Positions 26,787 to 35,840 are shown, counted from the stretch's first letter. The stretch is DNA of 58,761 nt from Lachnospiraceae bacterium (GCA_029062895.1 JAIDPF010000027.1:1-58761); one strand, 5' to 3'. Translations and numbers: made by a program. Notes: generated by a model from the letters alone, not told the origin.

Positions 26787-27794
26787 TTAATTGCTTAACC
26801 TACGAAAAGTGTTTCCAAGCAATTCTCCTTCTATTTTTAAGCAGCGGCGCAATCCAATCTTCTTAAAATCCTGCCTGTGAAGAGTTCCTTCTGCTGATCT
26901 GCATATTTGAAATCCTTCTGATATTCCTTTTATATAAGTATCTCCCATACCTTTTAAAATATAGAACGATACCTTCAAAGAATAGCCAATTACAAAAAGA
27001 GGTAGATTCACTATAATTTGCCAATTCGGCATATTTTTGTAAATGATGTAAATACTATTCCTTGCAGAATACCTTGCCTTAAACGGATTATATCTTGACC
27101 CGGAAGCTGCACTTCCCGCATGATACACGATGGCATTCGGCGTAAACAGATTCTCAAATCCATACAGCTTTGCTCGGTATCCGATATCAATATCCTCCAG
27201 ATAAGCGAAATGATTCTCGTCAAATCCTCCTAACATCCGCAGGATCTCTTTATTATAAATGGCTGCCCCACCACATGCCGCAAAAATCTTTCGTTCCTTT
27301 TCGTAATGGGACGCTGGTTTTCCTTTCCCGGCTGCATACGCCCAACCTAACGCACAGTAATAATCTCCCGCGTCATCCATGATCTCCTTCTCCTGCATAG
27401 ACATCATCTTGGCCTGCACGGAAAATATTTTTTTGCGGCCTGACAATTTCTCGTATCTGCGGATAGCATAATACAGTTCCTTCACAAAGGAGGGTTCGAC
27501 CATGGTATCGTTATTTAATAAAATCACATATGGTGCCTCCGCCAGCGCAACACCATCATTTACGGTGCAGCAGAATCCTTTATTTTCTTCATGAACCGCA
27601 TATCTTGTACGGGGAAATGCACCATTCTCCGGATATTTTTCTTTTACTCTTAATAAACTATCATCTGATGATGCATCATCAATTACGATCACTTCAAAGG
27701 ATCTGACGTCCTGCCTCATCAGACTGTCCATACAATTCTCAAGGTACTCTTTTCCATTAAAGTTTGGAATGATCACGCTTACTTTAATCTGCAT
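26787..27794 (-). CDS. GT2 family glycosyltransferase
   Basis: 335 aa. The GT-A domain opens with VSVIIPNFNGKEYLENCMDSL and has the nucleotide-binding IVIDDASSDDS and the metal motif YVILLNNDTMVEPSF. The segment GAAIYNKEILRMLGGFDENHFAYLEDIDIGYRA is the acceptor-binding block with ED, the likely catalytic base region. This is the pattern of rhamnosyl/galactosyl-like transferases (WcaA/Wbbl-type). A C-terminal hydrophobic stretch (LPLFVIGYSLKVSFYILK) probably touches the membrane. ATG at 27794 lies 6 bp after the stop of the preceding GT gene and lacks a clear ribosome site, so translation may be coupled. Confidence 0.9.
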   Translation of the reverse strand: MQIKVSVIIPNFNGKEYLENCMDSLMRQDVRSFEVIVIDDASSDDSLLRVKEKYPENGAFPRTRYAVHEENKGFCCTVNDGVALAEAPYVILLNNDTMVEPSFVKELYYAIRRYEKLSGRKKIFSVQAKMMSMQEKEIMDDAGDYYCALGWAYAAGKGKPASHYEKERKIFAACGGAAIYNKEILRMLGGFDENHFAYLEDIDIGYRAKLYGFENLFTPNAIVYHAGSAASGSRYNPFKARYSARNSIYIIYKNMPNWQIIVNLPLFVIGYSLKVSFYILKGMGDTYIKGISEGFQICRSAEGTLHRQDFKKIGLRRCLKIEGELLGNTFRRLSN

Positions 27795-27800
27795 ATTCTG

Positions 27801-29204
27801 TCATTTTGCCTTTCCAAACGGGTCATATAAAATACCAATGTTTTTCTTTCTTACTTTATTGCAAAAATCTAAACTTTTTTTTCTAATATTTTCCTCATCT
27901 TCTTCCGAGTGCATCTTCACCCTGCATTTTTCAGGAACCGGATACGGATATCCGGTTATCTCCTCAAACAAACTGATCAGATCTTCACGGACCATCATAT
28001 TACGAAGATCCACCGCATCCACATCCTGCTGTAACACTCCCCGGTTCAGATATCCCGAAAATCTCTGATGAAGCCCCCGGTACATAATGGTTCCATCCTG
28101 ACGCATCGCCCCGCCGGATATTTTATGATTACCATAAACCGCTCCGCCAATAACACCAAGATCGCCTCTCTGACGTAAGATCATTTCCCAGTTACCTTCA
28201 CCCCCGGTACCCTCCGAATATTCTATCCTGTAAAAGCCAAGATGTTTCAGATGGCTAACCTGCGCGTCCCAATTCTTCCCTTTGACATAATTTTCCAGAG
28301 CACGCTTACCGGCTTCATAGGCATAGGATTTGGAAGCTGTATTGAGCGCCGTCGAATCTTCGTGGCAACGCCAATGATATAGGATATGCGGAATATGACG
28401 GATGTGATCTTTCCAGGGAATCCCTGTCCCAGTCATTTTCCCACCTTGTTCCTCAATCAGTGCCATCGTCCGAAGCACAAGATCATAATCCTGCGCGCCA
28501 TCATATTCTTTTCGAAGCCTCAACTGCCGGATAACGTCAGCACGGTAAAAAGATAAATGGCAGATATAGTTATTAGTCAGGATCAGATCATAATTAAAAT
28601 CTCTTTTTTTATTGGGTTCATAATATACTTCCAAATACTCGTTGGTCTTATCTTCATCGGTATAGAGCAGTTCCGGGCTCAGTTTCTTTTTTCGGCACTT
28701 TTCCAGCTCCCTAGCCACATAATAAAGCGCGTCCGGCGTCAGGAGATCGTCATGATCCAACAAGCCGATATACTCTCCGGTCGCATGGTCCAACGCCACA
28801 TTTGTATTTTCTGAGATTCCCCCGTTGCTCTCAAGTCTCACATATATAATCCCTTCATACTGTGTCTGAAAATCTTTTACGACTTTTTCCACAACATCCG
28901 TTTCGGATGCGTCGGCAATCACCAGTTCATAATTCCGATAAGTCTGCTCAACAACGGAAAGAATAAGATCCTGCATAAAGATCGGCTTTGTCTCATAAGC
29001 GGGTACCACAAGGGATAGCTTCGGGCGCCAGATCCATGAGGCGTTCATCTGACGTTCCAGTTCTTCCTCAGCGGGCTGTTCATACTGATATTTTCTCTGC
29101 TTCCTTGTAACGATCCGCTCAAGAGCAGCATAATAGGTATCTTCCAGCCCATTCTTTTTAAGATAATTAATTGTTTTTTTCAGATTCGCTACAGAAAGCA
29201 GCAT
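27801..29204 (-). CDS. GT2 family glycosyltransferase with a shortened second domain
   Basis: 467 aa. A coiled N-terminal region of about 70 residues leads to a full GT2 domain: LSLVVPAYETKPIFMQDLI, ELVIADASETD and the metal motif YIGLLDHDDLLTPDAL, then a block with DYDLVLR. After about residue 320 the chain resembles only the last part of a second GT2 domain (GVIGGAVYGNHKISGG, then QQDVDAVDLRNMMVRED), while its nucleotide-binding half is missing. Compare the intact two-domain protein at 31333-33327. Start: ATG at 29204 has GGAGG 7 nt upstream. It follows phosphoglucomutase and precedes another GT2 gene. One glycosidic linkage is probably made; identity unknown. Confidence 0.88.
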   Translation of the reverse strand: MLLSVANLKKTINYLKKNGLEDTYYAALERIVTRKQRKYQYEQPAEEELERQMNASWIWRPKLSLVVPAYETKPIFMQDLILSVVEQTYRNYELVIADASETDVVEKVVKDFQTQYEGIIYVRLESNGGISENTNVALDHATGEYIGLLDHDDLLTPDALYYVARELEKCRKKKLSPELLYTDEDKTNEYLEVYYEPNKKRDFNYDLILTNNYICHLSFYRADVIRQLRLRKEYDGAQDYDLVLRTMALIEEQGGKMTGTGIPWKDHIRHIPHILYHWRCHEDSTALNTASKSYAYEAGKRALENYVKGKNWDAQVSHLKHLGFYRIEYSEGTGGEGNWEMILRQRGDLGVIGGAVYGNHKISGGAMRQDGTIMYRGLHQRFSGYLNRGVLQQDVDAVDLRNMMVREDLISLFEEITGYPYPVPEKCRVKMHSEEDEENIRKKSLDFCNKVRKKNIGILYDPFGKAK

Positions 29205-29286
29205 TTTCTGTCCTCCGTATATACAAAAACCATGTCCGGAGACTTCCATCCGGATATGGTTTTTTGTTTACGATATTTCTCTTCTT

Positions 29287-31008
29287 TTATAATTTTGCCT
29301 TTAACGCCTCTGTTAATGCATCCACTTTCTGCGCCGCATCCTCCAAGCTCGTTCCCTTCACTCCCATATAGAACTTGATCTTAGGCTCAGTGCCGGACGG
29401 TCTTGCACAGCACCAGGAATCATTTTCCAGATCAAAATAGAGAACATTGGAAGACGGAAGTCCTGTCTTGGATTCCGCTCCCGTAGCAAGGTCAACGACC
29501 TTATCTGCCTTATAGTCACGGAACTGTTTTACCTTCAAATCGCCAAATTCCTTCGGCGGATTTGCCCTTAATTTTTCCATCATGGCAGCGATCTCTTCCA
29601 GACCTTCCTTGCCCTTTTTCGTGATGGCGTACTGGGTTTCTTTATAATAGCCATATTTCTCGTACATATCGATCATCATATCCCACAGGGTGATGCCTTC
29701 CTTCTTGCAGTAAGCAGCCACCTCTGCCAGACACATCACCGCCACAACCGCATCCTTATCCCTTGCATGGGTTCCAGCAAGACATCCATAGGATTCCTCC
29801 AGACCAAAGACGTAATTGTTGCTTCCGCTCTGTTCAAAGAACTTGATCTGTTCTCCAATATACTTAAATCCTGTCAGCACATCGATTTCCTTCACATGGT
29901 AAGCGTCCGTAATAGCATGCGCCATATTCGTCGTAACGATGGTGGTTACCAATGCAGGATTCTCCGGCATCGTACCGGTCTTTGTCCTTTCGCGCAGGAT
30001 ATATTCCGCGATCAGCATACCGGACATATTGCCGGTAAACGGAACATACTCTCCGGTCTTTGTATCCAGCGCATAGATTCCAAGACGGTCAGCGTCCGGA
30101 TCGGTGGCCATGACCACATCAGCTCCCACTTCCTTAGCAAGCTTCAGCGCCAACGTAAATGCCTTGGGATCTTCCGGATTCGGATATTCCAATGTCGTAA
30201 AGTTCGGATCAGGATTCTCCTGCTCCGGAACCACATAGACGTTCTTAAAACCAAGCTCCTTCAGGATCCTGCGGACAGGAATGTTGCCTGTTCCGTTAAA
30301 CGGGGAATATACGATTTTAATATCATCCGCCACTTCCTTGATCACATCCGGGTGAATGATCTGCTTCTTAAGTTCTTCCATATAGGCGTCATCGATCTCT
30401 TTGCCGATCACTTCATACAATCCCTGTTCCATGGCTGCTTTCTTATCCATGGTCTTTACCGTATGATAATCGGTAACTGCCTTTACCTCAGCAATGATCT
30501 CCTCGTCCTTCGGCGCGGTTACCTGCGCGCCGTCTTCCCAGTACGCCTTATATCCGTTATACTCAGGGGGATTGTGACTTGCCGTCACCACGATACCGGA
30601 GATACAGCCAAGCTTACGGAGTGCAAAGGAAAGCATCGGTGTAGGTCTTAAAGATTCGAATACATATGCCTTGATGCCATTCGCCGCCAGACAAAGCGCC
30701 GCCTCGTCTGCAAATTCCGGCGACATTCTTCTGGAATCATAAGCAATCGCTACGCCCTTGGAAGCGCCGCCCTGCTTGATGATATAGTTCGCCAGTCCCT
30801 GCGTAGCCTTTCTTACGGTATAAATGTTCATGCGGTTCGTACCAGCGCCAATCACACCGCGAAGACCACCGGTACCAAATTCCAGTTCCTTATAAAAACG
30901 GTCCTCAACTTCCTTTGTATCATTGCGGATCGCAAGCAGCTCATCTTTTGTCTGCTGGTCAAAATAATCATCCTCCAGCCAAAAGTTAAATTCTTCCATA
31001 AAACCCAT
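29287..31008 (-). CDS. pgcA: Phosphoglucomutase / phosphomannomutase
   Basis: 573 aa, PgcA-type alpha-phosphoglucomutase. It interconverts glucose 6-phosphate and glucose 1-phosphate, supplying dTDP-glucose and UDP-glucose precursors for the rfbA pathway and the glycosyltransferases. Visible motifs: catalytic phosphoserine loop GIVVTASHNPPEYNGYK, metal loop ATDPDADRLGIY, sugar-binding GLEESYGCL and the phosphate loop CARPSGTEPKIKFY. Length is standard for the Gram-positive clade. ATG at 31008 has GGAGG 8 nt upstream. Its placement inside the polysaccharide region supports a role in sugar nucleotide supply. Confidence 0.95.
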   Translation of the reverse strand: MGFMEEFNFWLEDDYFDQQTKDELLAIRNDTKEVEDRFYKELEFGTGGLRGVIGAGTNRMNIYTVRKATQGLANYIIKQGGASKGVAIAYDSRRMSPEFADEAALCLAANGIKAYVFESLRPTPMLSFALRKLGCISGIVVTASHNPPEYNGYKAYWEDGAQVTAPKDEEIIAEVKAVTDYHTVKTMDKKAAMEQGLYEVIGKEIDDAYMEELKKQIIHPDVIKEVADDIKIVYSPFNGTGNIPVRRILKELGFKNVYVVPEQENPDPNFTTLEYPNPEDPKAFTLALKLAKEVGADVVMATDPDADRLGIYALDTKTGEYVPFTGNMSGMLIAEYILRERTKTGTMPENPALVTTIVTTNMAHAITDAYHVKEIDVLTGFKYIGEQIKFFEQSGSNNYVFGLEESYGCLAGTHARDKDAVVAVMCLAEVAAYCKKEGITLWDMMIDMYEKYGYYKETQYAITKKGKEGLEEIAAMMEKLRANPPKEFGDLKVKQFRDYKADKVVDLATGAESKTGLPSSNVLYFDLENDSWCCARPSGTEPKIKFYMGVKGTSLEDAAQKVDALTEALKAKL

Positions 31009-31147
31009 GTGTTTATCCTCCTTGAATATTTATAAAAATGTGTTTGTATTACTCAATTGCTAAATAGCCAAATATGTTGCAAATCTTTCTTGTACGATTT
31101 GCTTGTATAATTTAATCGTATTATTTTATTGTATTATTTTATTGTCC

Positions 31148-31246
31148 GATTTACATAACTCCTTATTCGCCTATTCATGTTCCAAAAACATCATAAATGA
31201 AATCATTTTGGGAACATGAATAGGCGAATTTCGAGTTATGTAAATC
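31148..31246. repeat. Long palindromic element, 36-bp arms
   Basis: The 324-bp gap 31009-31332 is very AT-rich and holds one clear structure. Arm 31148-31183 (GATTTACATAACTC...) pairs with 31211-31246 over 36 bp with only three consecutive mismatches, around a 27-nt spacer. The outer TTACATAACT/AGTTATGTAA ends recur in a second element at 49173-49238. No transposase is nearby. On the minus strand it precedes the phosphoglucomutase gene. Confidence 0.75.
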
Positions 31247-31332
31247 TCATAAGAGTGTTTCCAAATATTATTTATCGTAGTTTTGGTAAAAATATCCAAG
31301 ACGTTACATGCAGATATTTTACTACATATTTA

Positions 31333-33327
31333 CTATGATTTCAAGGAGTAGTCGCTCCGGTCCAGCGAAAAATTCACATTATAGAAGGGATCACCCTGAT
31401 CGATCAGTCCGCCCCATCGCTGGCGGAAAAGTTCGCACTCCTTTTCATATCGCTGCGCGCTTTCTCCGGAAAGGTCGGAGCCTCTGGAATTGGACTCATA
31501 ATGATATAATTCCGCAAATGGTGTCCAGATATTCCAAAGTCCCATCTTTCTAAGTTTCAGGCAGAAATCCACATCGTTTAACGCAACGGCAAAGGTCTCG
31601 TCCAATCCGCCGACTTCGTCCCACAAGGATTTTTTGACCATTAGGCAGGCGCCTGTCACTGCTGTAACATCCTGCGCGTAGCAAAGCCTGCCCATATAGC
31701 CAAGGTTGTCCTTTCCTACCCGGTAATGCGTATGCCCTGCCGTCCTGTGCACGCCAAGTCCTAAGACAACGCCCGCATGCTGGATCGTATCATCCGGATA
31801 GTAGAGTTTTGCACCCACTGCGCCCACATCACTGCGCTGCGCGTACATCAAAAGCTCCTCCATCCAGTTGACGGTAATCACCTGCGTATCGTTATTTAAC
31901 AAAAGAAGATATTTTCCCGTTGCGTATCCTGCGCCAAAATGATTGATTTTGGCATAATTAAATTCCCCTTCATAAGTTACCACCCTGATCCTTGGATGCG
32001 CCTCAAGCTCCTTATAATAAGCAAAGATTTCCGGCTCCACACTGTTATTCTCCACCACAATGATCTCATAATCAGCATACGTGGATCTTTCTACGATTGA
32101 CTGGATACACCGCTCCAGATCCGCTTTATGATCTTTATTGGGTATGATAATAGAAATCTTATCGTCCGATAAGATAGGATACTTGATCCTGAAGATCGTC
32201 TCAAAGGCTCTGGTGGATGATATCTCAAAATATTCATAGCCCTTATTTGTCAGATAATCCGCCACTGCCCGCTTAGCAGCATCAATGGCATAAGATTTCG
32301 CATTGATATCAGAAGCAACGCTGCCTTTATGGGAACGCCAGTAATATAAAAGCTTCGGTATGTGGACGATATTCTTCGCCCGCGCAGTCAGTCTCAGGAT
32401 CATATCGTGATCCTGACTGCCATCATACTGCGAACGGAACAGCTCTGTAGAATCCAACAGTTCTCTGGAAAATACCGAGAAATGACAGATATAATTATTG
32501 GCGCAGAGATTATCCGGAGAGTAATCCGGTTTAAAATGAAGCGTGATCATATTGTCAATGGAACTGCCGTGAAATGTACATTCATCACAATAGATATAAT
32601 CGGCGTCCTTTTCGCAGATTGCCTGCATATAGTAGTACAAAACAGAAGGGTGCAGCACGTCGTCATGATCAAACAGACCGATATAGCTGCCTGTCGCCAT
32701 TGCGCAGCATTCGTTGGTATTGCCTGCAATTCCAAGATTATTTTCCAATTTGCGGTATTTGATGCGCTGATCCTCCGCCGCGTATTTCCGGCAGATCTCT
32801 CCCACAAATGCATTCTCCTCATCAGAACCATCCGCCAGGCAGAGTTCCCATTTCTCATACGTCTGTGCCTTCACAGACTCTATCATATCACGTAAAAACT
32901 GCTCCGGCGTATTGTACAGCGGCACCAGAATAGAAAATGTCACGTCTTTGGAGAAAATAGTCTCTCTCTGTCTTGCCCCTTCCTCCGGCGACGGAAAGCT
33001 TGCTGTCCCATGCTGCTTTCTTGCGGCAAGTTCAATCTTCTTTGATTTCGCCTTTCGGGCAATTCCTCTTGGACCGCCAAGATTCCCGATCCTGTTCTTC
33101 TGCCGGATCCCCCAGTGCATCATGACGCGCAGCGGTTTACTCGCTTTCCAGAGCGGGTTATTTTTAATCCGCTGGATCTGCCTGTCTTTCTCTTCCGCCT
33201 GAGCTATGGCATCCGCCAGCCTGCCGGACAATACGACACTTTTCTTTTTTTCCAACTTATATGCCGCTTTATATTCTTCGATTCCCCAGTCTTCCATATT
33301 TTCAGGAAACTTTCTATTCTCTTCCAT
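31333..33327 (-). CDS. Two-domain GT2 glycosyltransferase
   Basis: 664 aa with two complete GT-A domains in tandem. Domain 1 (from about 128): FSILVPLYNTPEQFLRDMI and the metal motif YIGLFDHDDVLHPSV. Domain 2 (from about 406): ISIIIPNKDHKADLERCI, IIVVENNSVEP, FNYAKINHFGA, YLLLLNNDTQV and the acceptor block LDETFAVALNDVDFCLKLR. Such proteins add two different sugars or linkages to a growing chain. A Lys/Arg-rich region (about 50-110) precedes the first domain. Start: ATG at 33327 has GAGGA 10 nt upstream; the longer frame up to 33447 overlaps an intrinsic terminator stem, so it was rejected. Confidence 0.9.
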   Translation of the reverse strand: MEENRKFPENMEDWGIEEYKAAYKLEKKKSVVLSGRLADAIAQAEEKDRQIQRIKNNPLWKASKPLRVMMHWGIRQKNRIGNLGGPRGIARKAKSKKIELAARKQHGTASFPSPEEGARQRETIFSKDVTFSILVPLYNTPEQFLRDMIESVKAQTYEKWELCLADGSDEENAFVGEICRKYAAEDQRIKYRKLENNLGIAGNTNECCAMATGSYIGLFDHDDVLHPSVLYYYMQAICEKDADYIYCDECTFHGSSIDNMITLHFKPDYSPDNLCANNYICHFSVFSRELLDSTELFRSQYDGSQDHDMILRLTARAKNIVHIPKLLYYWRSHKGSVASDINAKSYAIDAAKRAVADYLTNKGYEYFEISSTRAFETIFRIKYPILSDDKISIIIPNKDHKADLERCIQSIVERSTYADYEIIVVENNSVEPEIFAYYKELEAHPRIRVVTYEGEFNYAKINHFGAGYATGKYLLLLNNDTQVITVNWMEELLMYAQRSDVGAVGAKLYYPDDTIQHAGVVLGLGVHRTAGHTHYRVGKDNLGYMGRLCYAQDVTAVTGACLMVKKSLWDEVGGLDETFAVALNDVDFCLKLRKMGLWNIWTPFAELYHYESNSRGSDLSGESAQRYEKECELFRQRWGGLIDQGDPFYNVNFSLDRSDYSLKS

Positions 33328-33430
33328 CAATCCAGATTCCTCGATGCTTCTTTCATTTATCTTGCGGTTATCACGCCGATCTTTAATGCTATTATAACCG
33401 CTTCGCATCAAATCCACAACAAAATATGGC

Positions 33431-33460
33431 AAAAAAACGCTAACCATATTTGATTAGCGT
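33431..33460 (-). terminator. Intrinsic terminator after the alarmone synthetase
   Basis: On the minus strand, ACGCTAA (33454-33460 in complement) pairs with TTAGCGT around a 10-nt loop, followed by seven Ts (33431-33437). It ends the transcript of the gene 33485-34237. Confidence 0.85.
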
Positions 33461-33484
33461 CTTTACAAACTCCATAGCATCAGC

Positions 33485-34237
33485 CTACATAATATTAATA
33501 TCCAGTTTGCGGATCTTTTCCAAAAGAATATCCTCTTCCGTCTGCGGATCTGAAGATTCATCGATCTGCCTGCGGATCTCCAACATCTCCTGATCCGTCT
33601 GGGATATGACATCTGCACACTTTTTCAGTTGATCAATGATCTCCTGCTGGTTCGGGATCTCCTGCTTATATTTCATCTGATGCTCCAAACTTGCCCAGAA
33701 ATCCATGGCGATAGTCCGAATCTGTATCTCCACAGCCATCTCCTTACGCTGTTCCGAAAAGAACACAGGCACTTTGACGATCAGATGAAGGCTTCGGTAT
33801 CCGTTTTGCTTGGGATTCTCAATATAATCCTTCCGTTCCACCAGCGTGATATCATCCTGTTTCAGCAACGCTTCCGCAATCGTATAGATATCATCAATGT
33901 AGGGACAGACCACACGGATGCCTGCCACGTCATGGACATATTCTTCAATACTTTGCAGCGTAAGTCCCTGATTCTTCCGCATCAGCTTTTCCATGATGCT
34001 GGACGACTTCTTCAGGCGGGAAGTGATTGATGTGATTGGATTTCGTCTGTAACGCACATTATATTCCGTATCAAGTATTTCCAATTTTGTCCTGATCTCC
34101 TGAATCGCGCAGGCATACATCATCATCAACTCTTTATAATCCACAACCGATCCTGCAAAATGCATGGCATGGTGAAACAGTGCATTGACCGCCGGATTAA
34201 TATCTGATATCTGCAATCCGAACAAATTTTCTTCCAT
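33485..34237 (-). CDS. Small alarmone synthetase (RelP/RelQ-type GTP pyrophosphokinase)
   Basis: 250 aa, single RelA/SpoT synthetase domain with no hydrolase, TGS or ACT parts, hence a small alarmone synthetase that makes (p)ppGpp from ATP and GDP/GTP. Visible features: ITSRLKKSSSIMEKL (substrate-binding Arg/Lys), HDVAGIRVVCPYIDDIY, the GYRSLHLIV motif, the EIQIRTIAMDFWASLEHQMKYK block with catalytic Glu and the C-terminal helical tail that builds the tetramer. The choice between RelP and RelQ is not certain; the length and EIQIRT segment fit either. ATG at 34237 with GGAGG 6 nt upstream. It has its own terminator. Confidence 0.92.
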   Translation of the reverse strand: MEENLFGLQISDINPAVNALFHHAMHFAGSVVDYKELMMMYACAIQEIRTKLEILDTEYNVRYRRNPITSITSRLKKSSSIMEKLMRKNQGLTLQSIEEYVHDVAGIRVVCPYIDDIYTIAEALLKQDDITLVERKDYIENPKQNGYRSLHLIVKVPVFFSEQRKEMAVEIQIRTIAMDFWASLEHQMKYKQEIPNQQEIIDQLKKCADVISQTDQEMLEIRRQIDESSDPQTEEDILLEKIRKLDINIM

Positions 34238-34382
34238 AATGTTCCTCCATTCTTACCGTACTTTCCGATGTTATGGCATGTACGCTATGATACCTGCCAC
34301 CTTACTGCGGCGCCACAGTTATCATAAAATAGAAATGTTTACAAATTGCTTCCATTATGTTAAAAATTTATGAACTTCACTT

Positions 34383-34688
34383 TTACCAGTACCAATAGCA
34401 AAAGGCTTCCTGATGCTCCAGCAGAACCTCCACCAATCCCATTCCCATGGCAAAAAATATCAGGACAAGCATGAGAATGATTGCAGACACATCATATTTG
34501 AATTCCACTTCGTCCTTCCTGCTGCCCCATAGGATCTCCAACCCCAACATAATGAATATACAGGGCCACAACCGGAAAATCATAATGTAATCCAGCCCTG
34601 GCAGAAAGGTATGCGCCAAAAACAACAGTCCTGCAGTCACCAAAGTTACGCCAAATGTAATTGTTCCGATCCGATGAATTTTTTTCAT
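34383..34688 (-). CDS. Small three-helix membrane protein, last gene of the ECF operon
   Basis: 101 aa with three hydrophobic segments: a first helix after KKIHRIGTITFG, a second with MIFRLWPCIFIMLGLEILW, and a third in VSAIILMLVLIFFAMGMG. The form (two N-terminal helices with a short charged loop and GSRKDEVEFKYD) is like LiaI/DUF5668-type small membrane proteins of envelope-stress operons, but I am not sure. Start: ATG at 34688 follows ATG at 34700; both are in the conserved leader core shared with the carbamate-kinase-like gene, and the start cannot be fixed by ribosome-site spacing. It is preceded by a structured leader. Confidence 0.7.
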   Translation of the reverse strand: MKKIHRIGTITFGVTLVTAGLLFLAHTFLPGLDYIMIFRLWPCIFIMLGLEILWGSRKDEVEFKYDVSAIILMLVLIFFAMGMGLVEVLLEHQEAFCYWYW

Positions 34689-34769
34689 AGTAATAACCAT
34701 GCCTTTCCATAGCCTGCGATTTGGACCGCAGGCACAAATTGCGATTGAAAAATCTTTGATTTTTCAATC
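34686..34769 (-). promoter_or_regulatory. Structured leader RNA, candidate cis-regulatory element (copy 2)
   Basis: On the minus strand a perfect 12-bp hairpin (GATTGAAAAATC, 34743-34769) precedes GTGCCTGCGG. GCCTGCG (34727-34733) pairs with CGCAGGC (34712-34718), or alternatively TGCCT (34730-34734) pairs with AGGCA (34700-34704), which touches the first ATG. The stretch GCAGGCTATGGAAAGGCATG and the following bases to ATGAAAAAA match the leader of the carbamate-kinase-like gene at about 35 of 39 positions. Upstream GTGCC-GCGG is also shared. Confidence 0.6.
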
Positions 34770-34772
34770 TAA

Positions 34773-35312
34773 CTACTGACTTTGAATACTCTCATCCTCC
34801 AACTGCTTCTTCTTTCCACGTATCATATAGATGCCCAGAACAATAACCGCAATGCTAAACACCACTCTTGGGAGATAGTAAAAAATGAAGTCATTCATAA
34901 TCATACGAACCTCCTGCGGAAAATATCTCACCGCCACATAGAAAAATGATTTTAAAAGTCCGCTGATGCCTATGACGATCAAAACGACCGCCGCCACTTT
35001 GCGGTATTTCCCTGTAATCATCATTTTTTCTTCTTCCTTATCGGCAAACGGAAGCAGATACTCATCTTTTACCTCAAAAAACATTTCATCCGGCAGTCCG
35101 GCAAGATTGTGTACGTGAAAAAAACTGTAAAACCACACGATTACCGCAATCAAAACCATAAAATCAGACACTCCCATATCAGCTAATATTAACGTGAGAA
35201 AAAAACAGCACATCAAACTGATTCCCATTTTCATAAATCCCATATACATCTCTCCTGCTCCCGGCAGCAATGAAAAGATAAATGTAAAAAATTTGTTTTT
35301 CTTCTTAATCAT
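34773..35312 (-). CDS. Membrane protein of the ECF sigma operon, unknown function
   Basis: 179 aa with about five hydrophobic segments. The N-terminal part KFFTFIFSLLPGAGEMYMGFMKMG resembles TM2-type small membrane domains (Pro-Gly-Ala-Gly turn between helices), followed by a helix pair, a charged cytoplasmic loop (PFADKEEEKMM) and two further helices. No catalytic motif is seen. ATG at 35312 has GGAGG 10 nt upstream. It lies 21 bp after the probable anti-sigma gene and 12 bp before the dyad of the following leader, consistent with a four-gene operon that responds to membrane or wall stress, which is inference. Confidence 0.75.
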   Translation of the reverse strand: MIKKKNKFFTFIFSLLPGAGEMYMGFMKMGISLMCCFFLTLILADMGVSDFMVLIAVIVWFYSFFHVHNLAGLPDEMFFEVKDEYLLPFADKEEEKMMITGKYRKVAAVVLIVIGISGLLKSFFYVAVRYFPQEVRMIMNDFIFYYLPRVVFSIAVIVLGIYMIRGKKKQLEDESIQSQ

Positions 35313-35333
35313 ATTATTTCTTCCTCCTTTTGA

Positions 35334-35816
35334 TTATTTAATCTTTTGAACCGCTTCTTCTCCCGGATCATTCCACCATCCGGCGGCAAAAAAAGATTTC
35401 CCGAACCCCTGGCGGGTCAATGCTTCCAGTTCTTCCTCCATGGTGCGCCGCATATTGACTCTGTTCATGGTCTCTGTCCTATCCTGAATCTGCGCCTGTT
35501 CCCTATCCGCTGCTCTGTTCCGCATCCGTTCCAATTCCGTCTGCGCAGACTGTTCCAAATAGTCTAATGACTGCGCTTTATCCATCACCGGTACGGTAAG
35601 GATCACGATAACCGCAGCTGCCGCTGCTGCCATAATCTTGACACTGTAGACAAAGAGCTGCATCCCTGTAGACATCTTATGACCGCTCTTGTCGTATGCT
35701 TCCGTTTTATCAAGGATCATGTTCTTTAAATATTCCGGCGCCGGATGAAGCGGTTCTGCTTCTACATCTTTCACTAGCTGTTCCAGTTCTTCATCACTAA
35801 GATATTCCCATTCCAT
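35334..35816 (-). CDS. Probable anti-sigma factor, membrane-anchored
   Basis: 160 aa. A short cytoplasmic N-terminus of about 55 residues (LSDEELEQLVKDVEAEPLHP) precedes one membrane span (VKIMAAAAAAVIVILTVPV, about 59-77) and an extracellular coiled region rich in Arg, Glu and Gln. There is no zinc-finger HxxxCxxC motif. Placement directly downstream of the ECF sigma gene (24 bp) and single-span topology are typical of cognate anti-sigma factors; sequence alone does not prove it. ATG at 35816 has AGGAG 6 nt upstream. Confidence 0.7.
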   Translation of the reverse strand: MEWEYLSDEELEQLVKDVEAEPLHPAPEYLKNMILDKTEAYDKSGHKMSTGMQLFVYSVKIMAAAAAAVIVILTVPVMDKAQSLDYLEQSAQTELERMRNRAADREQAQIQDRTETMNRVNMRRTMEEELEALTRQGFGKSFFAAGWWNDPGEEAVQKIK

Positions 35817-35840
35817 ACCGCTCTCCTTTCCCTCTTTCTA

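Noticed and set aside
33328-33447. Longer N-terminus for the two-domain GT2 protein
   Set aside because: The extra part overlaps the stem of the intrinsic terminator 33431-33460 and has no ribosome site.
34492-34767. Open frame overlapping the last gene of the ECF operon
   Set aside because: It runs through the structured leader and a perfect hairpin and has no ribosome site.
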